The position numbers and the translations under genes are program-made. From Siculibacillus lacustris (GTDB lineage Bacteria; Pseudomonadota; Alphaproteobacteria; Rhizobiales; Ancalomicrobiaceae): a DNA stretch of 64,000 bases. Position 1 is the first letter of the stretch; every line of letters begins with the position of its first letter. Positions 55,193 to 64,000 of this stretch are shown here, in pieces. The stretch lies in contig NZ_SJFN01000004.1 in assembly GCF_004328075.1 (NCBI RefSeq), positions 105,927 through 169,926 of the forward strand, in the 5' to 3' direction. The notes beneath the pieces were generated by a model that was not told where the DNA came from, made no database searches, and saw nothing but the letters and a program-made list of their open reading frames with translations.

Positions 55193-55417
55193 GCAAGGGG
55201 TTGCGTCCGGTGTCGGCGACGGCGAACATCATGCCGCCATTCGGCCCGACGACGCAAAGCCGAGGGCTTTCGCGGGGCAATCGCGGGTACGTCGATCCGG
55301 CGGCGGCCGGCGCCGGCCGGGCGGGCGGCCTTGTCGCCGGGGACCCCGCCCCCTAAACCCCGTCGTCGCCGGACGCGGGGAGCGCCTAAGGGCCGAAGTC
55401 AGTTTCGAGGAGTGCCG

Positions 55418-56326
55418 ATGCCGATCGCCCGAGACTCGCATCTGAAACGCCTGGAAGCGGAATCGATCCGCATCCTGCGCGAGGTGGCGGCGGAATTCCG
55501 CAATCCGGTGATGCTCTATTCGATCGGCAAGGACTCGTCGGTGATGCTCCACCTGGCGATGAAGGCCTTCTACCCGGCCAAACCGCCGTTCCCGCTGCTC
55601 CATGTCGACACGACCTGGAAGTTCCGAGAGATGATCGCCTTCCGCGACGCGACGGTGAAGCGGCTGGGGCTCGAGCTGATCGTCCACGTCAATCAGGACG
55701 GCGTGCGTGCCGGGGTGACGCCGTTCAGTCACGGCTCGTCGACCTACACCCACGTGATGAAGACCGAGGGTCTGAAGCAGGCGCTCGACGCCCACGGTTT
55801 CGACGCGGCCTTCGGGGGCGCGCGGCGCGACGAGGAGAAGAGCCGGGCCAAGGAGCGGATCTTCTCGTTCCGCACCGCGAACCACACCTGGGACCCCAAG
55901 AACCAGCGGCCGGAACTGTGGAACGTGTGGAACGCCCGGGTCGCGCCGGGGGAATCGATCCGCGCCTTCCCGCTGTCCAACTGGACCGAGCTCGACGTCT
56001 GGCAATACATCCTGGCCGAAGAGATCCCGATCGTGCCGCTCTATTTCGCGGCGATGCGGCCGGTGGTCGAGCGCGGCGGCATGTTTATCCTGGCCGACGA
56101 CGATCGCCTGCCGCTCGCCCCCGGCGAGACGCCGGAGATGCGGCTGGTGCGCTTCCGCACCCTCGGCTGCTATCCGCTGACCGGGGCGATCGACAGCGAC
56201 GCCACCACGCTTCCCGACATCGTTCGCGAGATGCTGGTCGCCCGCACCTCCGAGCGTCAGGGCCGGCTGATCGACCACGACGAATCCGGGTCGATGGAGA
56301 AGAAGAAGCGCGAGGGCTATTTCTGA
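55418..56326 (+). CDS. cysD: Sulfate adenylyltransferase small subunit CysD
   Basis: This 302-residue PP-loop enzyme has [16 protein letters not shown] (SxGKDS-like P-loop), [12 protein letters not shown] and [20 protein letters not shown]. It activates sulfate to adenosine phosphosulfate together with CysN. GAGGAG precedes the ATG at 55418. Its TGA shares a base with the cysNC start (TGATG, 56324-56328), so the two are coupled. Confidence 0.96.
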   Translation: MPIARDSHLKRLEAESIRILREVAAEFRNPVMLYSIGKDSSVMLHLAMKAFYPAKPPFPLLHVDTTWKFREMIAFRDATVKRLGLELIVHVNQDGVRAGVTPFSHGSSTYTHVMKTEGLKQALDAHGFDAAFGGARRDEEKSRAKERIFSFRTANHTWDPKNQRPELWNVWNARVAPGESIRAFPLSNWTELDVWQYILAEEIPIVPLYFAAMRPVVERGGMFILADDDRLPLAPGETPEMRLVRFRTLGCYPLTGAIDSDATTLPDIVREMLVARTSERQGRLIDHDESGSMEKKKREGYF

Positions 56327-58236
56327 TGAACGCCGTGCCGCTGGTCGACGATCCGAAGGCCTTCGCCGCCTATCTCGCGGCGCAGGAGCGAAAAGGGCTG
56401 CTGCGCTTCCTCACCTGCGGTTCGGTCGACGACGGCAAGTCGACGCTGATCGGGCGGCTGTTGATGGACACCAAGCTGGTGTTCGAGGACCACCTGACCT
56501 CGCTCGCCCGCGACAGCCGCAAGTTCGGCACCACCGGCGAGGACGTCGATCCGGCGTTGCTGCTCGACGGGCTCGAGGCGGAGCGCGAACAGGGCATCAC
56601 CATCGACGTCGCCTATCGCTTCTTCACCACCGAGAAGCGCAAGTTCATCGTCGCCGACACCCCCGGCCACGAGCAATATACCCGCAACATGGCGACCGGC
56701 GCCTCGACCTCCGACCTCGCGGTGCTCTTGGTCGACGCCCGCACCGGACTGGTCGCCCAGACCCGGCGCCACGCCTTCCTGGTGTCGTTGCTGGGCATCC
56801 GCCACGTGGTGCTGGCGGTCAACAAGATCGATCTGGTCGACTTCTCTCGAGACGTCTTCGAGCGGATCCGCGACGACTTCGCGACCTTCGCCCAGGACCT
56901 CGGCTTCGAGAGCCTGGTCGCAGTGCCCTTGTCGGCGCGCTGGGGGGACAACGTCACGACCCGTTCGCCGCGCATGCCCTGGTACGACGGCCCGAGCCTG
57001 CTCGACCATCTCGAGACCGTCGAAGTCGCCGAGCGGGCGCTGCGCGGGCCGTTCCGCATGGCGGTGCAGTGGGTCAATCGCCCGGATCTCGACTTCCGCG
57101 GCTTCGCCGGGACGATCGCCTCGGGCGTGGTGCGGCCCGGCGACCGGGTGGTGGTGGCCAAGTCGGGCAAGATCGGCACGGTGGCGCGGATCGTCACCGC
57201 CGACGGCGACCTCGACGAGGGACGCGCCGGGGAAGCGGTGACCCTGACGCTGGCCGAAGAGATCGACATCTCGCGCGGCGATCTCCTCGCCGCGGTCGAG
57301 GCGCGGCCGACGGTCGCCGACCAGTTCGCCGCCCATCTGGTGTGGATGGCCGAGGAGCCGATGCTGCCCGGCCGCTCCTACCTCCTGAAGTGCGGCACCC
57401 GCACGGTGCCGGCGACGATCACCGACATCCGGCATAAGATCGACGTCGGCAGTTTCGAGCACCTGGCCGCCAAAGACCTGAAGCTCAACGAGATCGCGGT
57501 GGTCAACGTCGGGCTCGCCGAGGCGATCGCCTTCGACCCCTATGCCGAAAACCGCGAAACCGGCGCCTTCGTGCTGATCGATCGCTTCAGCAACGCCACG
57601 GTCGGGGCCGGCATGATCGACTTCGGCCTGCGGCGGGCGACCAACGTCCATTGGCAGGCGATCGACGTGACGCCGGCGGCGCGCGCCGGCCAGAAGAGCC
57701 AGACCCCGGCGGTGCTGTGGTTCACCGGCCTGTCGGGCTCGGGCAAGTCGACGATCGCCAACATCGTCGAGAAGAAGCTGTTCGCGCTCGGCCGCCATTC
57801 CTTCCTGCTCGACGGCGACAACGTCCGCCACGGGCTGAACCGCGACCTCGGCTTCACCGATGCCGATCGGGTCGAGAACATCCGCCGGGTCGGCGAGGTC
57901 GCCAAGCTGATGGTCGACGCCGGGCTGATCGTGCTGGTGTCGTTCATCTCGCCGTTCCGCGCCGAACGGCAGATGGTGCGCGAGCTGATCGGCGGCGAGG
58001 CCTTCGTCGAGATCTTCGTCGACACGCCGCTCGCCACCTGCGAGGCGCGCGACACCAAGGGCCTCTATGCCAAGGCGCGGGCCGGCACCCTGAAGCACTT
58101 CACCGGCATCGACAGCCCCTACGAGGCGCCGGTCGATCCGGAGATCCGCATCGACACCGCGACCGAGACCTCGGAAGAGGCCGCCGACCGAGTGATCCGT
58201 CAGATCCTCGGCGATGCCGTCGACTGGGTGATCTGA
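56326..58236 (+). CDS. cysNC: Bifunctional sulfate adenylyltransferase large subunit / APS kinase CysNC
   Basis: This 636-residue fusion has an N-terminal EF-Tu-like GTPase ([45 protein letters not shown]) and a C-terminal APS kinase (about residues 460-636; [34 protein letters not shown]). CysN powers APS formation by CysD and the kinase part makes PAPS. The rhizobial NodQ protein has the same fusion. It is translationally coupled to cysD. Its 3' end overlaps the convergent TetR gene by 37 bases. Confidence 0.96.
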   Translation: MNAVPLVDDPKAFAAYLAAQERKGLLRFLTCGSVDDGKSTLIGRLLMDTKLVFEDHLTSLARDSRKFGTTGEDVDPALLLDGLEAEREQGITIDVAYRFFTTEKRKFIVADTPGHEQYTRNMATGASTSDLAVLLVDARTGLVAQTRRHAFLVSLLGIRHVVLAVNKIDLVDFSRDVFERIRDDFATFAQDLGFESLVAVPLSARWGDNVTTRSPRMPWYDGPSLLDHLETVEVAERALRGPFRMAVQWVNRPDLDFRGFAGTIASGVVRPGDRVVVAKSGKIGTVARIVTADGDLDEGRAGEAVTLTLAEEIDISRGDLLAAVEARPTVADQFAAHLVWMAEEPMLPGRSYLLKCGTRTVPATITDIRHKIDVGSFEHLAAKDLKLNEIAVVNVGLAEAIAFDPYAENRETGAFVLIDRFSNATVGAGMIDFGLRRATNVHWQAIDVTPAARAGQKSQTPAVLWFTGLSGSGKSTIANIVEKKLFALGRHSFLLDGDNVRHGLNRDLGFTDADRVENIRRVGEVAKLMVDAGLIVLVSFISPFRAERQMVRELIGGEAFVEIFVDTPLATCEARDTKGLYAKARAGTLKHFTGIDSPYEAPVDPEIRIDTATETSEEAADRVIRQILGDAVDWVI

Positions 58237-58850
58237 GCCGGCCAAGCGGTCATCGCCAGCGTCGCGACCGCCTCCAGCGCGGCGCGATCGGCGCCGTCGC
58301 CGGCCTGGATCGACATGCCTTCGAGCACCGTCATGTAGAATCGGGCGAGACCCGCGGCATCAGTGCCGGCGGGCAGGAGCCCGTCGGCGACGTCGCGTTC
58401 GATGCGGCGGGTCCAGTCGGCCTGGGTGCCGTCGGTCCGCAGGGTGCGCAGCCACGCCGCGAGGTCGTCGGCCCCGGGGCCGTGGTTGGTGGTGGAGAGA
58501 ATCACCATGCAGCCCGGCGGATGCTCGCCGTCGGTGAAGGCATGGGCGGCGGCCCGCAGGCTCGCGGCGATCACCTCGCGCGCCGGGCCGCCGTCTTCCG
58601 CGGCGCGCCGGGCGAAGGCGCCGGGACCGGCCTGATAGGCGGCGATGGCTTCGCGGAACAGCGTCTTCTTGTCGCCGAAGGCGGCATAGAGGCTGGGCGG
58701 GGCAAGACCCATGGCGTCGGCGAGATCCTGGATGCCGGTCGCTTCGAAGCCGCGGCGCCAGAACATCCGCACGGCGATCTGGAGTGCGGCCTCGCGATCG
58801 AACTTGCGGGGGCGGCCCCTCGGCCGCGGGGCGGTGGGATCTTTTTTCAT
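58200..58850 (-). CDS. TetR-family transcriptional regulator
   Basis: This 216-residue regulator has an N-terminal TetR helix-turn-helix ([48 protein letters not shown]) and an all-helical ligand domain with PGCMVILST. It is divergent from an SDR gene, and a perfect 9-bp inverted repeat (58896-58919) lies between them. It probably represses that dehydrogenase and itself until an unknown ligand binds. Confidence 0.88.
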   Translation of the reverse strand: MKKDPTAPRPRGRPRKFDREAALQIAVRMFWRRGFEATGIQDLADAMGLAPPSLYAAFGDKKTLFREAIAAYQAGPGAFARRAAEDGGPAREVIAASLRAAAHAFTDGEHPPGCMVILSTTNHGPGADDLAAWLRTLRTDGTQADWTRRIERDVADGLLPAGTDAAGLARFYMTVLEGMSIQAGDGADRAALEAVATLAMTAWPAQITQSTASPRI

Positions 58851-58895
58851 AGTGACCACTAAATATACCATTGACGGCGGACGGCAACAGGTTCA

Positions 58896-58919
58896 TTTGT
58901 TTAGTTATCGCTAAACAAA
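58896..58919. promoter_or_regulatory. TetR operator between the regulator and the SDR gene
   Basis: TTTGTTTAG (58896-58904), six-base spacer, CTAAACAAA (58911-58919). This perfect dyad in an AT-rich spot 16 bases before the SDR start is the likely binding site of the divergent TetR protein. Confidence 0.75.
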
Positions 58920-58934
58920 CAACGGAGCCATCCC

Positions 58935-59699
58935 ATGCCTCGCCTTCACGACAAGATCGCCCTGGTCACCGGCGCCAGTTCCGGGATCGGCCGGGAAACC
59001 GCCCGGCTGTTCGCAGCCGAAGGCGCGCGGGTGGTGGTCGGCGCCCGCCGCGCCGCCGAACTGGAGAGCCTGGTGGCGGAGATCGTCGCGGCCGGCGGCG
59101 AGGCCGCGGCGTTGCCCGGCGACGTCGGCGACGAAGACTATCAGCGCGCCCTGGTGGCGCTGGCGGTCGACCGCTTCGGCGGGCTCGACGTCGCCTTCAA
59201 CAACGCCGGCACCCTCGGTCCGGCCGGGCCGACCTCCGAGATCGAGCTCGCCGGCTGGAACGAGGCGCTGCGGACCAATCTGACCAGTGCCTTCCTCGGC
59301 GCCAAGCATCAGCTGCCGGCCCTGGTGGCGCGCGGCGGCGGCAGTCTGCTGTTCACCTCGACCTTCGTCGGGCACACCGTCGGCTTCCCGGGAATCGCCG
59401 CCTATGCCGCGAGCAAGTCGGGGCTGATCGGCCTGACCCAGGCGCTGGCGACCGAATACGGAGCGCGCAAGGTGCGGGTCAACGCCGTGTTGCCGGGGGC
59501 GGTCGACACGCCGATGTTCCGGACCTTCAACGCCTCGCCGGAGGCCGTCGGCCATCTCGCGGCGCTGCATGCCCTGGGGCGGGTCGCCGAGGTCGACGAG
59601 CTGGCGCGCGCGGCGTTGTTCCTCGCCTCCGACGACGCCTCGTTCGTCACCGGCACGGCGATGCTGGTCGACGGCGGCCTGTCGATCCATCGGGCCTGA
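58935..59699 (+). CDS. Short-chain dehydrogenase/reductase
   Basis: This 254-residue classical SDR has the NAD(P)-binding TGASSGIG motif, NNAG, a catalytic Tyr-Lys in AAYAASKSGLIG, a preceding catalytic Ser candidate in FTSTFVGH, and a C-terminal SFVTGTAMLVDGG. An Arg-Arg after the second strand (VGARRAAEL) favours NADP(H). The substrate is unknown. Expression is probably controlled by the divergent TetR repressor. Confidence 0.9.
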   Translation: MPRLHDKIALVTGASSGIGRETARLFAAEGARVVVGARRAAELESLVAEIVAAGGEAAALPGDVGDEDYQRALVALAVDRFGGLDVAFNNAGTLGPAGPTSEIELAGWNEALRTNLTSAFLGAKHQLPALVARGGGSLLFTSTFVGHTVGFPGIAAYAASKSGLIGLTQALATEYGARKVRVNAVLPGAVDTPMFRTFNASPEAVGHLAALHALGRVAEVDELARAALFLASDDASFVTGTAMLVDGGLSIHRA

Positions 59700-59709
59700 C
59701 GCGACCGCG

Positions 59710-59733
59710 CGGCGCCCCGGCGACGGGGCGCCG
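59710..59733. terminator. 10-bp hairpin with GCGA tetraloop between convergent genes
   Basis: CGGCGCCCCG (59710-59719), loop GCGA, CGGGGCGCCG (59724-59733). It separates the convergent SDR and aroB genes. There is no T run, so it may act as a bidirectional barrier. Confidence 0.5.
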
Positions 59734-60858
59734 TCAGCCGACGAGCTTGTCGGCGAGGAAGTCGCGGACGAGCTCGGGCACCACGTCGTCGGCGACGAAG
59801 GCCTTGCCGATGCCGCGGGTCAGCACGAAGGTCAGGCGGCCGCGCTTGACCTTCTTGTCCTGGAAGATCGCCTGCATCAGGCCGTCGACCGTGCCGACCC
59901 CGCCGGGCACCTCGGCCAGCGTCGTCGGCAGGCCGGCGGCGGCGAGGTGGCGGGCGGCGCGGACCGCGTCGTCGGGCGACGCGAGGTTCAGGCGCGCCGA
60001 GAATTCGTGGGCCAGCACCATGCCGATGGCCACGCCCTCGCCGTGGACCAGCCGTTCGGCGTCGTAGTCGGTGGCGGTCTCCAGCGCATGGCCGAAGGTG
60101 TGGCCGAGATTGAGCAGGGCCCGCGGCCCGGTCTCCTTCTCGTCGATGCGCACCACCTCAGCCTTGGCGCGGCAGGCACGGGCCACCGCCTCGGCGCGGG
60201 CCGGACCGCCGGCGAAGATCTCGCCGCGGTGGATCTCCAGCCAGTCGAAGAAGGCGGGATCGTCGATCAGCCCATATTTGACCACTTCGGCGTAGCCGGC
60301 GCGCAGATGGCGCTCCGACAGCGTGTCGAGTGCCGCGGTGTCGGCGAGCACCAGCGAGGGCTGATGGAACAGGCCGACCAGATTCTTGCCGTGGCGGGTG
60401 TTGATGCCGGTCTTGCCGCCGACCGAACTGTCGACCTGGGCGAGCAGGGTGGTCGGCACCTGGACGAAGCGCATACCGCGCCGGACGATGCCGGCGGCGA
60501 AGCCGACCAGATCGCCGATCACCCCGCCGCCCAGCGCGATCAGCAGGTCGCCGCGTTCGAGCCGTGCCGACAGCACGCCGTCGACCACGCTGGCGAGGGT
60601 CTCGAAGCTCTTGGAGCTCTCGCCCGGCTGCACCACGATGGTCGAATAGCCGAGATCGGCGTCGGCGAGGCCGGCGGTGAAGCGGTCGAGATGATGCTCG
60701 GCGACGGTCTCGTCGGTGATCACCGCGTAGCGGGCGCCAGGGAAGCGGCGGGCGAGCTCGGCGCCGGCGGCGGCGATCAGGTCGGCGCCGATGACGATCT
60801 CGTAGGCCCGCGACCCGAGGGCGACGGGGACGACGGTCGCGCGGGCAGGATCGGTCAT
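59734..60858 (-). CDS. aroB: 3-dehydroquinate synthase AroB
   Basis: This 374-residue NAD- and metal-dependent enzyme has LIALGGGVIGDLVGFAAGIVRRG, FVQVPTTLLAQVDSSVGGKTGIN and the metal-binding LNLGHTFGHALE and HGEGVAIGM histidines. It makes 3-dehydroquinate in the shikimate pathway. It overlaps aroK by ATGA (60855-60858), so kinase and synthase are co-translated. Confidence 0.96.
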   Translation of the reverse strand: MTDPARATVVPVALGSRAYEIVIGADLIAAAGAELARRFPGARYAVITDETVAEHHLDRFTAGLADADLGYSTIVVQPGESSKSFETLASVVDGVLSARLERGDLLIALGGGVIGDLVGFAAGIVRRGMRFVQVPTTLLAQVDSSVGGKTGINTRHGKNLVGLFHQPSLVLADTAALDTLSERHLRAGYAEVVKYGLIDDPAFFDWLEIHRGEIFAGGPARAEAVARACRAKAEVVRIDEKETGPRALLNLGHTFGHALETATDYDAERLVHGEGVAIGMVLAHEFSARLNLASPDDAVRAARHLAAAGLPTTLAEVPGGVGTVDGLMQAIFQDKKVKRGRLTFVLTRGIGKAFVADDVVPELVRDFLADKLVG

Positions 60859-61487
60859 GGACAGTCTCCGGCGGGGGGCGCGCTCGGCGCCGCCGCGACG
60901 GCGGCGGGCGGGCGGGCGAAGAAGCGGTCGAGCGCCGCGACGATCTCGTCGGCGACGACGTCCTTGGAGACGTCGCGCGACGGCACGGTGAGGTCGGCCA
61001 GAGCATAGACCGGGTAACGCTCCTCGACGAGGCGGCGGATCGCGCCCTCCGGGTCGGGGCCGGCGAGCAGCGGCCGATTGGTCTTGTGGCGCAGGCGCTG
61101 GAACAGCACTTCGGGCGCGGCCTCGATCCACACCGAGACGCCACAGCGGGCGATCGCCGCGCGGGTCTCGGCGTTCATGAAGGCGCCGCCGCCGGTCGCC
61201 AGCACCTGCGGCCCCTCGCCGAGCAGGCGGCCGATCACCCGGCGCTCGCCGTCGCGGAAATAGGCCTCGCCGTATTCGGCGAAGATTTCGGGGATGGTCT
61301 GGGCGGCGGCGCGCTCGATCTCGACGTCGACGTCGGCGAAGGGCAGGTCGAGCCGCGCGGCGACCCGGCGCCCGACGGTGGTCTTGCCCGCGCCCATCAT
61401 GCCGACGAAGACGATCGACCGCACGCCGAGGCCGGCGAGGATGCGCCGCGCGCGTTGAACGTCCGTCCGCTTGCCGTCGTTGCCCAT
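60855..61487 (-). CDS. aroK: Shikimate kinase AroK
   Basis: This 210-residue P-loop kinase has GMMGAGKTTVGRRVA (Walker A), DVDVEIE, RDGERRVI and VLATGGGAF, the shikimate-binding set. It phosphorylates shikimate. ATG 61487 is used; earlier in-frame starts would add a low-complexity extension without similarity. It is followed by the overlapping aroB. Confidence 0.95.
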   Translation of the reverse strand: MGNDGKRTDVQRARRILAGLGVRSIVFVGMMGAGKTTVGRRVAARLDLPFADVDVEIERAAAQTIPEIFAEYGEAYFRDGERRVIGRLLGEGPQVLATGGGAFMNAETRAAIARCGVSVWIEAAPEVLFQRLRHKTNRPLLAGPDPEGAIRRLVEERYPVYALADLTVPSRDVSKDVVADEIVAALDRFFARPPAAVAAAPSAPPAGDCP

Positions 61488-61666
61488 CCGTGGTCCGTCC
61501 GCCGCCGACGCCGCCGTCGGATGGGCGAGCTTTCGCCCGGCGAGCGGCTCCCCGTCAAGCGTCACCTGCGCGCCGGCCCCTTGCGCCGGCCTGCCGCATC
61601 GGGGATTCTGGCGGCGGGCTATACTTCGGCCGGGCGATCGATTCGCCGATACAAGGACTGATCCCG

Positions 61667-61813
61667 ATGCCGAGCCTCGTTCGGTTTCTCGTCGGCGTCG
61701 CCGTGGTCACCGGGCTCGGCGCCGCCGCCGTGGTGGTGCTGGCGACGTTCGTCGATCCGCATCCTCGCGAAATGACCATCCGTGTGCCTCAGGACCGCTT
61801 CGAGGCGCGCTGA
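61667..61813 (+). CDS. 48-residue single-pass membrane protein
   Basis: The protein has one membrane helix ([22 protein letters not shown]) and a short polar tail ending [15 protein letters not shown] do not know its function. AAGGA lies upstream, and its stop is one base from the xerD start, so the two are probably co-expressed. The tail motif suggests a conserved rhizobial small protein rather than a chance frame. Confidence 0.6.
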   Translation: MPSLVRFLVGVAVVTGLGAAAVVVLATFVDPHPREMTIRVPQDRFEAR

Positions 61814-61814
61814 C

Positions 61815-62759
<945 letters not shown>

Positions 62760-63014
62760 CCGCAGGGGGCCGGCGCGCCCTGCGCGCGGGGCGGAGCGGC
62801 GGCCCGGTCGCTTGACTTTCGGGGGCGGGCGTGGCGATTTGCGGGCCGACGGTGCCGGCGCGGCCCCCGCGATCGGGGTCGCGCGCAGGGTTGCGCCCGT
62901 CCCTCGCGGGCGGGCCGAACAGGTGCCGTGCAGGGGGCGGACCCGTCCCGATCCGACACCTCCGACGGGAGGGTGCTCGGGTCCCTCTCATCCCCGAGTG
63001 GACGAATCGCGGAC

Positions 63015-63968
63015 ATGCGCAGCTATCTCGAATTCGAAAAGCCGGTCGCCGATCTGGAAGGCCAGATCCAGGAACTGCGCGCGCTGGTCGACAAGGGCGA
63101 GGCGGTCGACGTCAAGGACGAGATCGAGAAGCTCGAGGCCAAGGCCGGTCAGGCGCTGACCGACCTCTACCTCAAGCTCACCGCCTGGCAGAAGACCCAG
63201 GTGGCGCGCCATCCCGACCGGCCGCATTTCGTCGACTACGTCGAGGCGCTGATCGACGACTTCACCGAAATGGCGGGCGACCGCAGCTTCGGCGAGGATG
63301 CGGCGATCGTCGGCGGCTTCGGGCGTTTCCGCGGCCAGCCGGTGGCGGTGATCGGCCACGAGAAGGGCGCCGACACGGCGTCGCGGCTGACCCACAATTT
63401 CGGCATGGCCCGGCCCGAGGGCTACCGCAAGGCGGTGCGCCTGATGCAGACCGCCGAACGATTCGGCCTGCCGGTGATCACCCTGGTCGACACCGCCGGG
63501 GCCTATCCGGGCATCGGCGCGGAAGAGCGCGGCCAGGCCGAGGCGATCGCCCGGTCGACCGACTGCTGCCTCGGGCTCGGGGTGCCCAACGTCGCGGTGA
63601 TCATCGGCGAGGGCGGTTCCGGCGGGGCGATCGCCATCGCCGCCACCAATCGCGTCCTGATGCTCGAACACGCGATCTATTCGGTGATCTCCCCGGAAGG
63701 TGCGGCGTCGATCCTGTGGCGCGACAGCGCGCGCGCTCAGGACGCCGCGACGGGGATGAAGATCACCGCGCAGGACCTGTTGAAATTCAAGGTGATCGAC
63801 GCGATCGTGCCCGAGCCGGTGGGGGGCGCCCATCGCGCCCCGGCGCAGGTGATTGCCGCGACCGGCGCGGCGCTGGACAAGGCGCTCGGCGATCTCGCCG
63901 GCCTCGGCCCGGACGAACTGCGGCGGGTGCGGTGGGACAAGTTCCTGGCGATCGGACGCTCGCTGTGA
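63015..63968 (+). CDS. accA: Acetyl-CoA carboxylase carboxyltransferase subunit alpha AccA
   Basis: This 317-residue protein has the AccA N-terminal helix (LEFEKPVADLEGQIQELR) and the carboxyltransferase core (RPHFVDYVEALIDDF, GRFRGQPVAVIGHEKG, TLVDTAGAYPGIGAEERGQ, IGEGGSGGAIAI, SPEGAASILWRD). With AccD it transfers the carboxyl group from biotin to acetyl-CoA, the first committed step of fatty-acid synthesis. It is complete in the window, starting at ATG 63015 after a 255-base gap that shows nothing I can name. Confidence 0.96.
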   Translation: MRSYLEFEKPVADLEGQIQELRALVDKGEAVDVKDEIEKLEAKAGQALTDLYLKLTAWQKTQVARHPDRPHFVDYVEALIDDFTEMAGDRSFGEDAAIVGGFGRFRGQPVAVIGHEKGADTASRLTHNFGMARPEGYRKAVRLMQTAERFGLPVITLVDTAGAYPGIGAEERGQAEAIARSTDCCLGLGVPNVAVIIGEGGSGGAIAIAATNRVLMLEHAIYSVISPEGAASILWRDSARAQDAATGMKITAQDLLKFKVIDAIVPEPVGGAHRAPAQVIAATGAALDKALGDLAGLGPDELRRVRWDKFLAIGRSL

Positions 63969-64000
63969 GGCGGCACACGCCGTCCCGATTCGGGACGTCG

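Noticed and set aside
55193..55417. Possible riboswitch in the leader of cysD
   Set aside because: I could not find the conserved cores of SAM or SAH riboswitches by eye; a covariance-model search would decide.

Overview
The window is GC-rich alphaproteobacterial chromosome, most likely Hyphomicrobiales (Rhizobiales). The evidence is the PhyR/NepR/EcfG general stress switch, the order rpoH2-carD-fdxA-S4-SUV3-type helicase, the order rpmB/DUF3108/cobT/cobS/J-domain/bolA, a fused cysNC, and aroB-aroK near xerD-accA. Family or genus cannot be fixed from sequence alone.

Positions 1-23700 form a stress-physiology region. It holds a YihY fragment, TspO, a translationally coupled trehalose operon (otsB-GH15-otsA), several small envelope proteins (glycine zipper, SH3, DUF1328, DUF1269, DUF883/holin-like pair), a Crp/Fnr regulator, an iron-permease-like protein, an AI-2E family protein, a two-component array (CHASE3 kinase, two receiver proteins, two HWE-type kinases), the core ecfG-nepR/phyR locus, a BON-MscS channel, a zinc-ribbon metallopeptidase and a cyclopropane-fatty-acid-synthase-like enzyme. 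Twelve sites here match GGAAC-N16/17-CGTT, the published EcfG promoter consensus (one with a last-base mismatch). A thirteenth lies upstream of rpoH2 at 40 kb. The region therefore looks like a clustered general-stress regulon with its own sigma factor at the centre.

Positions 23900-25077 encode a lone flagellin. Next to it, 25412-35841 looks like a genomic island in the 3' end of a tRNA-Arg(CCT) gene. A 15-bp piece of the tRNA 3' end is repeated at the far side, an IS3-family fragment lies inside one end, a decayed restriction helicase lies at the other, and no integrase is intact. The cargo is four genes: a SLOG-like protein with four membrane segments, divergent from an apparent operon of TIR-TM-FGE-like, secreted caspase-Sel1 and an exported protein of unknown family. 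This is the best candidate for an undescribed conflict/defence system: a TIR signal source with an outward-facing domain, a SLOG-fused membrane effector and a periplasmic protease.

Positions 35900-64000 are mostly housekeeping: an SNase-like protein, an M48 lipoprotein, a MerR regulator with a textbook operator and its EthD-domain target, rpoH2, carD, fdxA, an S4 RNA-binding protein that appears to start at ACG, a large SUV3-like helicase, about 800 bp of degenerate non-coding repeats, two DUF3108 paralogues flanking rpmB and a VUT transporter, cobT/cobS, a J-domain protein, bolA, sulfate assimilation (cysQ, cysD, cysNC), a TetR/SDR pair with a clear operator, aroB-aroK, a tiny membrane protein, xerD and accA.
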